Of a stretch of DNA of 64,000 nt, positions 21,650 through 33,200 are shown piece after piece (the stretch's first letter is position 1; each line of letters begins with the position of its first letter). Under the pieces are notes generated by a model, which made no database searches, had not been told where the DNA came from, and saw nothing but the letters and a program-made list of their open reading frames with translations. Source of the stretch: Pyropia yezoensis (lineage: Eukaryota; Rhodophyta; Bangiophyceae; Bangiales; Bangiaceae); the NCBI GenBank assembly GCA_009829735.1, contig CM020618.1:1444036-1508035 (forward strand). The letters are read 5' to 3'. Made by a program: the position numbers and the translations under genes.

Positions 21650-24600
21650 TCACGTTGAGGGAGGGCTGTTAGGGTCTATCTCATTCCGGGCACAGTACGC
21701 CCGGACCTTCTCAGCGGGAAGGTCCTCCACATACTCCCACGTATCGTCTTTGGCTTTGTAGCCAAACCAACGCACCCTCAACATGAGGCGGTCAGTGTCT
21801 TCATCCCATCCGTGGTCGATGAAATTATCGAACACGTACTCCTGCGGGCCCTGTTTGGCCGCAGGCAGTGAGGGGAGGCGCCACGCTTCCAAAGCACGCG
21901 CCCAAGCTGGGTCGCCTGCAGGCGGTGGTGCAACTTTGACCACGTCCTGTCCGTTCACTGTGCGGACCCCATCGTCACTTTCGATGGTGAAGCGCCGCCC
22001 ATCAGTACGAAGGACCTGGTACGGTCCCTTCGTCTGGAATACCAGCTTACCCCCAGTTGGGGTGTGCGAGTGTACCAGCACCCAGTCACCCTGCTCGGGG
22101 ACATGCTTAGCATTGCGCACCTTTTTGTCAAAGGTACGCTTGTAGCGCTTTTGTGCTTTGTCCATCTCAGCCCTGACTTTAGGGATGAGGTGCTCCAGCC
22201 TAGCAGCGAACTCCGCCTTACTCTCAGTAGGAGTAGGCGTACTGCCACTACCCTCCCCAGTTGGGAGCGACCGCCGCACAGCAATAGACCGCACACGACG
22301 GGGGGTCACAAAAGCGAGGGGTACTTCCCCTGTAGATGAGTGAACCTGCGAATTGTAGGCAGTAGTAAGGATAGAAATGTATTGGTCCCACGTCTTCACG
22401 TGCTCACTCACATAGTGGCGCAGCTGCCGAACAATAGTTTTGTTGAAGCGCTCCACCTGCCCATTAGTTTGTGGGTGGTAGGGGGTGGCATAGTTTGCCT
22501 TAACCCCCAACATATCCAGCACTCCCTGAAACAGTACAGACGCAAATTGCGGTCCATTGTCCGATAGTGTACTATCCGGGATGCCATACGCGGCAACCCA
22601 GTGATCTAGAAAGGCTGACACGACCGACATGGCCGTGATCTTCGCCAGTGGGATCGCTCGCGTAAGTTTCGTGAAGCGGTCACAGGTGACCAGGAGGTAC
22701 TGGTTGCCCTCCTCGGTCACCGGCAGTGGTCCAAGGATGTCCATCGCCAACGCGGCGAAGGGCTCCTTGGCCGGGGAACAATAGCATAGCCGTAGTAGGG
22801 CGCCGTTCCATCAGACGGTTCTGTGCACAACTTGTGCAGGCAGCCACCCAACTGTAGATGTCCACCACCATGGGACGGCCAGTAGTACCTGGTCCTCAGG
22901 TCTGGTAGAGTTTAATAGACCCCAGGTGTCCGCCCGTGGGAGCGTTGTGCTCCCTCTCAAGGATACTGTCCTTGAGGGATGCGGGGACGACAAGTTGGTT
23001 GGTCCCCTGGAATACCCCCATCCTCATGAGGAGGCCATCGTCTCCCAGAAAGAAGCGCGTCTCAACCACTGTATCCAGTGTATCCCTCTGCGACTTGCAG
23101 AAGGGGTTCTCGGCCTGGGCCTGCACCACCTCGTCCAGGGACAGGGGCAAGTACTTCTTGTTCCCTGGCGCCTCGGGGTTCAACGCCTGACCCGAGCGCG
23201 TGACTACCCCCACGATGGGGATGTCCTCATCGACTGAATGATTGTCCAGCCCCTCGGTAGGTACCCGAGAGAGGCCGTCGGCAAGGGCATGTTGCCTGCC
23301 AGGTCGGTACTCAATGTCAAAGCTGAAGGGTGCCAGTCGCACCCTCCACCGGTTGAGACGAGTGTTCGTACAGTCCGTCTTGAAGATGAACTGCAACGCG
23401 CGGTGGTCACAGCGGATGAGGAACTTCTCACCCTCTAGGTAGTGACGAAGTGACGTCACCGCCCACACCACTGCGAGTCCTTCCAACTCGGTGACTCCGT
23501 AGTTCTTCTCGGCCGAGTTCAGCCCCTTACTGAAGTATCCCACCGGCAAGTACTCCTTGTCCGGCTGCTGCTGAAGCAACACACAACCAAGTTGGTCGTA
23601 GCTAGCGTCCACATCCAGGATGTAGTGGCCTCCCAACCTGGGAATAGCCAAGATGGGGGGCTTCAGCAGAAGGTCCCGAAGAGTCTCAAAGGATTCCTGC
23701 TCCACCCGACTTGGGGGAGGCAGGTTCTTCGGTAGCGTTGAGCTCACTAACTCATTCAACGGCTTCGCCACCTTGGCGAAGCCCTTCGTGAAAACGTCGG
23801 TACACGTTACACATCCCGAGGAAGCTCCTCATCTGGGTCTGGGTCCGGGGGTACTGAGCCTTACGAATGGCCCTCAAGTTCTTCTCGTTAACACTGAGAC
23901 GCCCCGGACGGAACAACATGTCCCAAGTATTACACCTCTTGAGTGAAGAGGTGGCACTTACTCGCCTTCAGTGACACACCGGCGTCAGCAAGTAGCTTGA
24001 ACACCTGGCCAAGATGGCCAATGTGTTCCTCCGGACTTCGGGAGAACACAATAATATCGTCTAGGTACACAAGACAGATCTGCCACCGTACTCCGGCCAG
24101 AATCATGTCCATAGCGGCGTTGGAAAGTTGCCGGCGCGTTACACAGACCAAACGGTAGACGCTTGCACTGGTAGGTTACCACAGTGACAGGTAAAGGTAG
24201 TTTTTATGCCTGTCCTCCGGGGCAATGGGAATTTGCCAGTACCCGCGTTACAGTCCAGGGTGGAGAACACGTTTGCCTCTCCCAGAGAGTCCAGACAGTC
24301 GTCCATCCTAGGTAGGGGATAACTGTCCTTCACCGTGCTCTCGTTGAGCTCACGGTAGTCGATACAAAACTGGGGGGGCCCATCAATTTTGGGGACGATA
24401 ACCACCGGACTCGCCCACTCGGCGTTGCTGGCCTCGATCACATCGAGGGCCTCCATGCGAGCAACTTGCTCCTTAACGAGGGCCCTTGAACGAGGTCCTC
24501 CCCTATACGGTTGTTGGCGTATAGGGGGTGCACCGGGCTTCAACTCGATCCGGTGTTGGGTGGCTCTCATGAGTCCCAAATTGACCATCCCACAACTTGT

Positions 24601-24778
24601 GATATTGGTCCAAGAGGCGTTCAACTTGAACCCTCAACCTGGGGGGGACACCCTCCATGTTCACATGGGGCCGAGAAGAGGCGGCCGTCTTGGCTTGATG
24701 CTTCTCCTTTCCGGACTTCGGGTCGCTACTTGCGCCCGCGTTGAGGGTGACCGCTACTACCGGTCCCCTCGTGTTGGT
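21650..24778 (-). pseudogene. pol: pol of element B2 (partial, frameshifted)
   Basis: The integrase-chromodomain part is open from 22750 to 21650: catalytic Asp in MDILGPLP, Asp in LSDNGPQF and Glu in NGQVERFN with DD35E spacing, then a basic C-terminal region and a chromodomain (EYVFDN, VRWFGY, DTWEYVEDL) near residues 310-360. RNase H and the integrase zinc region are open at 23771-22896. RT is broken by indels near 23790, 24115, 24150, 24175, 24205 and 24245. A missing C near 22905 (ACCTGAGG for ACCCTGAGG) separates the zinc region from the core, and an extra G near 22775 breaks it again. Upstream pol is in the gap. Confidence 0.9.
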
Positions 24779-25278
24779 NNNNNNNNNNNNNNNNNNNNNN
24801 NNNNNNNNNNNNNNNNNNNNNNNNNNNNNNNNNNNNNNNNNNNNNNNNNNNNNNNNNNNNNNNNNNNNNNNNNNNNNNNNNNNNNNNNNNNNNNNNNNNN
24901 NNNNNNNNNNNNNNNNNNNNNNNNNNNNNNNNNNNNNNNNNNNNNNNNNNNNNNNNNNNNNNNNNNNNNNNNNNNNNNNNNNNNNNNNNNNNNNNNNNNN
25001 NNNNNNNNNNNNNNNNNNNNNNNNNNNNNNNNNNNNNNNNNNNNNNNNNNNNNNNNNNNNNNNNNNNNNNNNNNNNNNNNNNNNNNNNNNNNNNNNNNNN
25101 NNNNNNNNNNNNNNNNNNNNNNNNNNNNNNNNNNNNNNNNNNNNNNNNNNNNNNNNNNNNNNNNNNNNNNNNNNNNNNNNNNNNNNNNNNNNNNNNNNNN
25201 NNNNNNNNNNNNNNNNNNNNNNNNNNNNNNNNNNNNNNNNNNNNNNNNNNNNNNNNNNNNNNNNNNNNNNNNNNNNNN
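24779..25278. other. Assembly gap, 500 N
   Basis: Separates element B2 from the 1.5-kb satellite. The 5' part of B2 and the satellite's left edge are unknown. Confidence 0.99.
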
Positions 25279-26428
25279 ATTAAAAAGCAACCCCCCGCCT
25301 GCTGTATTCAGGCTGCGTCATCCGCCACCCACCCGACCATCGTCGTCCCCCGCCCCCGTCATCGCCCTCCCCCCTCCAGCAGTACCCGTCGTCGTCGTCG
25401 CTCCCCCGTCCTTGTTGCCCCCCCCCCATCGTCCTCTCTCCCCCCCCCGGTGGTCGCCGTTCCCCCCTTCTGTTATGCATCGTCTGCCTTCTGCTGTCCC
25501 CTCCTTCCCCGTTGGTGTACCCCTCGCTCTCACTGTCTGCCTCTCTGTGCCCCCCGTTTGTTTCCGCTGCCCCTCTCGCATCTCTTCACATGCTTCGCAT
25601 CCTCCTGATGATTTTGCTTTCTATTATTGTTGATGGAAAACTCATTGACGTCCCTCTGTTGGCCATCATGGCCAACAGAGGGGATTTCAATGAGTTTCAT
25701 GATGCCCAGGCATCCCGATCAAAGTCAACTCGTTTTTCCCCTTCGTTGCCCATAGCGTGCAGCGGACCCGTAGGAGGGTGGCAGGCGACCAGGGTTCTCC
25801 GAGGTGGTGGCAAGTAAGCTCCGAGGCGACGTTCACGGGATGCTAACAAAAATTAAAGCAGACGCGGCGTGTTGGGAAGAGGACGCGTGGACCTCTGCGC
25901 CGTTGTCTTTTTTTTCACCAGCTTCCCAGGAGCCCTCGAGCATAAGGTAGATGCCGCGTTCCGTTACCCAAGAATGGAGCGGGACAGAGAAAAAACCGTT
26001 GGGCCCTCTGCCGTCAGCGTCCTGCGACAACTTTGTGAGTGGGCTTATGAGATCTTGGTGGGATCTTACACAAGTGCATAGCCAATCAACAGGCGCCATT
26101 GAGTGCTTTTTTATTGTACGCGTGTACCTGTTAGAACATATGGATTTGCCATGACAATACAACTTCATGTTTTCTCGCGCCCAGCCATTCCCAACCGGGC
26201 GACGTTGCGCAAGGCCCGAAGCGGCACCAGCGTTCCATGCCCTTCACGGGCCGACCCAGACCGCCTTGAAGTGCAACAGGAGCGGACCAAGTGATCTCAG
26301 GCGCGTCCAAGATCCCGCCGGTCTGCCAGCACAGACCACTGCATCTCCTGACCCGGCGTGTGTCTCAGAAGTACCCCAAGGAGCGAGGCCCCAGCTCCCA
26401 TGCGGGTGCACGACTGCGACACGAGATC

Positions 26429-26612
26429 GGCGGTGGCGGTGGCGGTGGGGGGGTTGTCGACGGCAACGCGACGGCGCCGTCCTCTATGATGTGACGCGGT
26501 GCTCCTGGTGGGGACCGGGTGACGGCGGCCGAGAGTTCCATTGACGGTGTACGTCGGGCGGAGACGGGGGCGACAGACGCACCCCGTGGTCTGAAGGACA
26601 CTGCAAGACGCC
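26429..26612 (+). repeat. Fanzor-tail homologous segment in the satellite (first complete copy)
   Basis: Matches 18315-18497 without gaps at roughly 88% by hand count. It starts in a short GGCGGT run (three repeats instead of ~45 codons). It recurs once per unit. A TGA in the Fanzor frame shows that it is not a functional coding tail here. Confidence 0.82.
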
Positions 26613-26844
26613 ATTGTGCATCCCCCAAAAAGTAGCTCATGCAGGTTGAGATGCGCAACGTGTATCGTAACATGTTTCGTGCACCGTTACAGCATGACCC
26701 GAGCACAACCAATCGAGCAATTCACTTCCATCTGTTCCGAGGTGTAAGGATGCGGGAAATGCATGCGGAATTTGGTGGAAAGATTCGATCATCGCACCCA
26801 TTAAAAAGCAACCCCCCGCCTGCTGTATTCAGCTGCGTCATCCG

Positions 26845-27130
26845 CCACCCACCCGACCATCGTCGTCCCCGCCCCCGTCATCGCCCTCCCCTCCAGCAGT
26901 ACCGTCGTCGTCGTCGCTCCCACCGTCCTTGTTGCCCCCCCCCCATCGTCCTCTCTCCCCCCCCGGGTCGCCGTTCCCCCCTTCTGTTATGCATCGTCTG
27001 CCTTCTGCTGTCCCCCCTCCTTCCCCGTTGGTGTACCCCCTCGCTCTCACTGTCTGCCTCTCTGTGCCCCCCGTTTGTTTCCGCTGCCCCTCTCGCATCT
27101 CTTCACATGCTTCGCATCCTCCTGATGATT
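26845..27130 (+). repeat. Pyrimidine-rich tract of the satellite (unit 2 shown)
   Basis: About 285 bases that are mostly C and T, with runs of 7-10 C and a (GTC)n stretch. The same tract is in every unit (for example from about 28365, 29890, 31415). The minus strand is G-rich enough for G-quadruplexes, and the duplex could form triplex DNA. The C-run lengths vary between units. Confidence 0.85.
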
Positions 27131-27154
27131 TTGCTTTCTATTATTGTTGATGGA

Positions 27155-27215
27155 AAACTCATTGACGTCCCCTCTGTTGGCCATCATGGCCAACAGAGGG
27201 GATTTCAATGAGTTT
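27155..27215. repeat. 61-bp near-perfect palindrome of the satellite (unit 2 shown)
   Basis: Arms of 30 bases around a single central C: 16 perfect pairs (CCCCTCTGTTGGCCAT), three mismatches, then 11 perfect pairs (AAACTCATTGA). Other copies: 25638-25697 (one C shorter), 28682-28742, 30209-30269, 31732-31792, 33255-33315, 34781-34841, 36305-36365, 37830-37890, 39355-39415. It is followed by a second small palindrome, GATGCCCAGGCATC. It is capable of cruciform formation. Confidence 0.93.
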
Positions 27216-30200
27216 CATGATGCCCAGGCATCCCGATCAAGTCAACTCGTTTTTCCCCTTCGTTGCCCATAGCGTGCAGCGGACCCGTAGGAGGGTGGCA
27301 GGCGACCAGGGTTCTCCCGAGGTGGTGGCAAGTAAGCTCCGAGGCGACGTTCACGGATGGGGCTAACAAAAATTAAAGCAGACGCGGCGTGTTGGGAAGA
27401 GGACGCGTGGACCTCTGCGCCGTTGTCTTTTTTTTCACCAGCTTCCCAGGAGCCCTCGAGCATAAGGTAGATGCCGCGTTCCGTTACCCCAAGATGGAGC
27501 GGGACAGAGAAAAAAACCGTTGGGCCCTCTGCCGTCAGCGTCCTGCGACAACTTTGTGAGTGGGCTTATGAGATCTTGGTGGGATCTTACACAAGTGCAT
27601 AGCCAATCAACAGGCGCCATTGAGTGCTTTTTTATTGTACGCGTGTACCTGTTAGAACATATGGATTTGCCATGACAATACAACTTCATGTTTTCTCGCG
27701 CCCAGCCATTCCCAACCGGGCGACGTTGCGCAAGGCCCGAAGCGGCACCAGCGTTCCATGCCCTTCACGGGCCGACCCAGACCGCCTTGAAGTGCAACAG
27801 GAGCGGACCAAGTGATCTCAGGCGCGTCCAAGATCCCGCCGGTCTGCCAGCACAGACCACTGCATCTCCCTGACCCGGCGTGTGTCTCAGAAGTACCCCA
27901 AGGAGCGAGGCCCCAGCTCCCATGCGGGTGCACGACTGCGACACGAGATCGGCGGTGGCGGTGGCGGTGGGGGGGTTGTCGACGGCAACGCGACGGCGCC
28001 GTCCTCTATGATGTGACGCGGTGCTCCTGGTGGGGACCGGGTGACGGCGGCCGAGAGTTCCATTGACGGTGTACGTCGGGCGGAGACGGGGGCGACAGAC
28101 GCACCCCGTGGTCTGAAGGACACTGCAAGACGCCATTGTGCATCCCCCAAAAAGTAGCTCATGCAGGTTGAGATGCGCAACGTGTATCGTAACATGTTTC
28201 GTGCACCGTTACAGCATGACCCGAGCACAACCAATCGAGCAATTCACTTCCATCTGTTCCGAGGTGTAAGGATGCGGGAAATGCATGCGGAATTTGGTGG
28301 AAAGATTCGATCATCGCACCCATTAAAAAGCAACCCCCCGCCTGCTGTATTCAGCTGCGTCATCCGCCACCCACCCGACCATCGTCGTCCCCCGCCCCCG
28401 TCATCGCCCTCCCCCTCCAGCAGTACCCGTCGTCGTCGTCGCTCCCACCGTCCTTGTTGCCCCCCCCCCATCGTCCTCTCTCCCCCCCCCGGTGGTCGCC
28501 GTTCCCCCCTTCTGTTATGCATCGTCTGCCTTCTGCTGTCCCCCTCCTTCCCCGTTGGTGTACCCCCTCGCTCTCACTGTCTGCCTCTCTGTGCCCCCCG
28601 TTTGTTTCCGCTGCCCCTCTCGCATCTCTTCACATGCTTCGCATCCTCCTGATGATTTTGCTTTCTATTATTGTTGATGGAAAACTCATTGACGTCCCCT
28701 CTGTTGGCCATCATGGCCAACAGAGGGGATTTCAATGAGTTTCATGATGCCCAGGCATCCCGATCAAAGTCAACTCGTTTTTCCCCTTCGTTGCCCATAG
28801 CGTGCAGCGGACCCGTAGGAGGGTGGCAGGCGACCAGGGTTCTCCGAGGTGGTGGCAAGTAAGCTCCGAGGCGACGTTCACGGATGGGGCTAACAAAAAT
28901 TAAAGCAGACGCGGCGTGTTGGGAAGAGGACGCGTGGACCTCTGCGCCGTTGTCTTTTTTTTCACCAGCTTCCCAGGAGCCCTCGAGCATAAGGTAGATG
29001 CCGCGTTCCGTTACCCCAAGATGGAGCGGGACAGAGAAAAAACCGTTGGGCCCTCTGCCGTCAGCGTCCTGCGACAACTTTGTGAGTGGGCTTATGAGAT
29101 CTTGGTGGGATCTTACACAAGTGCATAGCCAATCAACAGGCGCCATTGAGTGCTTTTTTATTGTACGCGTGTACCTGTTAGAACATATGGATTTGCCATG
29201 ACAATACAACTTCATGTTTTCTCGCGCCCAGCCATTCCCAACCGGGCGACGTTGCGCAAGGCCCGAAGCGGCACCAGCGTTCCATGCCCTTCACGGGCCG
29301 ACCCAGACCGCCTTGAAGTGCAACAGGAGCGGACCAAGTGATCTCAGGCGCGTCCAAGATCCCGCCGGTCTGCCAGCACAGACCACTGCATCTCCTGACC
29401 CGGCGTGTGTCTCAGAAGTACCCCAAGGAGCGAGGCCCCAGCTCCCATGCGGGTGCACGACTGCGACACGAGATCGGCGGTGGCGGTGGCGGTGGGGGGG
29501 TTGTCGACGGCAACGCGACGGCGCCGTCCTCTATGATGTGACGCGGTGCTCCTGGTGGGGACCGGGTGACGGCGGCCGAGAGTTCCATTGACGGTGTACG
29601 TCGGGCGGAGACGGGGGCGACAGACGCACCCCGTGGTCTGAAGGACACTGCAAGACGCCATTGTGCATCCCCCAAAAAGTAGCTCATGCAGGTTGAGATG
29701 CGCAACGTGTATCGTAACATGTTTCGTGCACCGTTACAGCATGACCCGAGCACAACCAATCGAGCAATTCACTTCCATCTGTTCCGAGGTGTAAGGATGC
29801 GGGAAATGCATGCGGAATTTGGTGGAAAGATTCGATCATCGCACCCATTAAAAAGCAACCCCCCGCCTGCTGTATTCAGCTGCGTCATCCGCCACCCACC
29901 CGACCATCGTCGTCCCCCGCCCCCGTCATCGCCCTCCCCCCTCCAGCAGTACCCGTCGTCGTCGTCGCTCCCACCGTCCTTGTTGCCCCCCCCCATCGTC
30001 CTCTCTCCCCCCCCCCGGTGGTCGCCGTTCCCCCCTTCTGTTATGCATCGTCTGCCTTCTGCTGTCCCCCTCCTTCCCCGTTGGTGTACCCCCTCGCTCT
30101 CACTGTCTGCCTCTCTGTGCCCCCCGTTTGTTTCCGCTGCCCCTCTCGCATCTCTTCACATGCTTCGCATCCTCCTGATGATTTTTGCTTTCTATTATTG

Positions 30201-33200
30201 TTGATGGAAAACTCATTGACGTCCCCTCTGTTGGCCATCATGGCCAACAGAGGGGATTTCAATGAGTTTCATGATGCCCAGGCATCCCGATCAAAGTCAA
30301 CTCGTTTTTCCCCTTCGTTGCCCATAGCGTGCAGCGGACCCGTAGGAGGGTGGCAGGCGACCAGGGTTCTCCGAGGTGGTGGCAAGTAAGCTCCGAGGCG
30401 ACGTTCACGGATGGGGCTAACAAAAATTAAAGCAGACGCGGCGTGTTGGGAAGAGGACGCGTGGACCTCTGCGCCGTTGTCTTTTTTTTTCACCAGCTTC
30501 CCAGGAGCCCTCGAGCATAAGGTAGATGCCGCGTTCCGTTACCCCAAGATGGAGCGGGACAGAGAAAAAACCGTTGGGCCCTCTGCCGTCAGCGTCCTGC
30601 GACAACTTTGTGAGTGGGCTTATGAGATCTTGGTGGGATCTTACACAAGTGCATAGCCAATCAACAGGCGCCATTGAGTGCTTTTTTATTGTACGCGTGT
30701 ACCTGTTAGAACATATGGATTTGCCATGACAATACAACTTCATGTTTTCTCGCGCCCAGCCATTCCCAACCGGGCGACGTTGCGCAAGGCCCGAAGCGGC
30801 ACCAGCGTTCCATGCCCTTCACGGGCCGACCCAGACCGCCTTGAAGTGCAACAGGAGCGGACCAAGTGATCTCAGGCGCGTCCAAGATCCCGCCGGTCTG
30901 CCAGCACAGACCACTGCATCTCCTGACCCGGCGTGTGTCTCAGAAGTACCCCAAGGAGCGAGGCCCCAGCTCCCATGCGGGTGCACGACTGCGACACGAG
31001 ATCGGCGGTGGCGGTGGCGGTGGGGGGGTTGTCGACGGCAACGCGACGGCGCCGTCCTCTATGATGTGACGCGGTGCTCCTGGTGGGGACCGGGTGACGG
31101 CGGCCGAGAGTTCCATTGACGGTGTACGTCGGGCGGAGACGGGGGCGACAGACGCACCCCGTGGTCTGAAGGACACTGCAAGACGCCATTGTGCATCCCC
31201 CAAAAAGTAGCTCATGCAGGTTGAGATGCGCAACGTGTATCGTAACATGTTTCGTGCACCGTTACAGCATGACCCGAGCACAACCAATCGAGCAATTCAC
31301 TTCCATCTGTTCCGAGGTGTAAGGATGCGGGAAATGCATGCGGAATTTGGTGGAAAGATTCGATCATCGCACCCATTAAAAAGCAACCCCCCGCCTGCTG
31401 TATTCAGCTGCGTCATCCGCCACCCACCCGACCATCGTCGTCCCCCGCCCCCGTCATCGCCCTCCCCTCCAGCAGTACCCGTCGTCGTCGTCGCTCCCAC
31501 CGTCCTTGTTGCCCCCCCCCCATCGTCCTCTCTCCCCCCCCGGTGGTCGCCGTTCCCCCTTCTGTTATGCATCGTCTGCCTTCTGCTGTCCCCCTCCTCC
31601 TTCGTTGGTGTACCCCCTCGCTCTCACTGTCTGCCTCTCTGTGCCCCCCGTTTGTTTCCGCTGCCCCTCTCGCATCTCTTCACATGCTTCGCATCCTCCT
31701 GATGATTTTGCTTTCTATTATTGTTGATGGAAAACTCATTGACGTCCCCTCTGTTGGCCATCATGGCCAACAGAGGGGATTTCAATGAGTTTCATGATGC
31801 CCAGGCATCCCGATCAAAGTCAACTCGTTTTTCCCCTTCGTTGCCCATAGCGTGCAGCGGACCCGTAGGAGGGTGGCAGGCGACCAGGGTTCTCCGAGGT
31901 GGTGGCAAGTAAGCTCCGAGGCGACGTTCACGGATGGGGCTAACAAAAATTAAAGCAGACGCGGCGTGTTGGGAAGAGGACGCGTGGACCTCTGCGCCGT
32001 TGTCTTTTTTTTCACCAGCTTCCCAGGAGCCCTCGAGCATAAGGTAGATGCCGCGTTCCGTTACCCAAAGATGGAGCGGGACAGAGAAAAAACCGTTGGG
32101 CCCTCTGCCGTCAGCGTCCTGCGACAACTTTGTGAGTGGGCTTATGAGATCTTGGTGGGATCTTACACAAGTGCATAGCCAATCAACAGGCGCCATTGAG
32201 TGCTTTTTTATTGTACGCGTGTACCTGTTAGAACATATGGATTTGCCATGACAATACAACTTCATGTTTTTCTCGCGCCCAGCCATTCCCAACCGGGCGA
32301 CGTTGCGCAAGGCCCGAAGCGGCACCAGCGTTCCATGCCCTTCACGGGCCGACCCAGACCGCCTTGAAGTGCAACAGGAGCGGACCAAGTGATCTCAGGC
32401 GCGTCCAAGATCCCGCCGGTCTGCCAGCACAGACCACTGCATCTCCTGACCCGGCGTGTGTCTCAGAAGTACCCCAAGGAGCGAGGCCCCAGCTCCCATG
32501 CGGGTGCACGACTGCGACACGAGATCGGCGGTGGCGGTGGCGGTGGGGGGGTTGTCGACGGCAACGCGACGGCGCCGTCCTCTATGATGTGACGCGGTGC
32601 TCCTGGTGGGGACCGGGTGACGGCGGCCGAGAGTTCCATTGACGGTGTACGTCGGGCGGAGACGGGGGCGACAGACGCACCCCGTGGTCTGAAGGACACT
32701 GCAAGACGCCATTGTGCATCCCCCAAAAAGTAGCTCATGCAGGTTGAGATGCGCAACGTGTATCGTAACATGTTTCGTGCACCGTTACAGCATGACCCGA
32801 GCACAACCAATCGAGCAATTCACTTCCATCTGTTCCGAGGTGTAAGGATGCGGGAAATGCATGCGGAATTTGGTGGAAAGATTCGATCATCGCACCCATT
32901 AAAAAGCAACCCCCCGCCTGCTGTATTCAGCTGCGTCATCCGCCACCCACCCGACCATCGTCGTCCCCCGCCCCCGTCATCGCCCTCCCCCTCCAGCAGT
33001 ACCCGTCGTCGTCGTCGCTCCCACCGTCCTTGTTGCCCCCCCCCATCGTCCTCTCTCCCCCCCCGGTGGTCGCCGTTCCCCCCTTCTGTTATGCATCGTC
33101 TGCCTTCTGCTGTCCCCCTCCTTCCCCGTTGGTGTACCCCCTCGCTCTCACTGTCTGCCTCTCTGTGCCCCCGTTTGTTTCCGCTGCCCCTCTCGCATCT

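Larger units (their letters stand above)
19178..24778 (-). mobile_element. Ty3/Gypsy element B2 (3' part)
   Basis: Minus-strand order from the gap at 24779: protease-RT linker, RT, RNase H, integrase, chromodomain, then the antisense ORF (plus strand), polypurine tract and the first 79 bases of the 3' LTR. Gag and the protease core are lost in the gap. It is nearly identical to B1, so one is probably a recent duplicate of the other. Confidence 0.95.

Noticed and set aside
26167-26544. 125-codon frame (MFSRAQPFPTGRRC) repeated in most satellite units
   Set aside because: Conserved only because the units are tandem copies. It overlaps other frames, some units change it by indels, and part of it reads the Fanzor-tail segment in a different frame.
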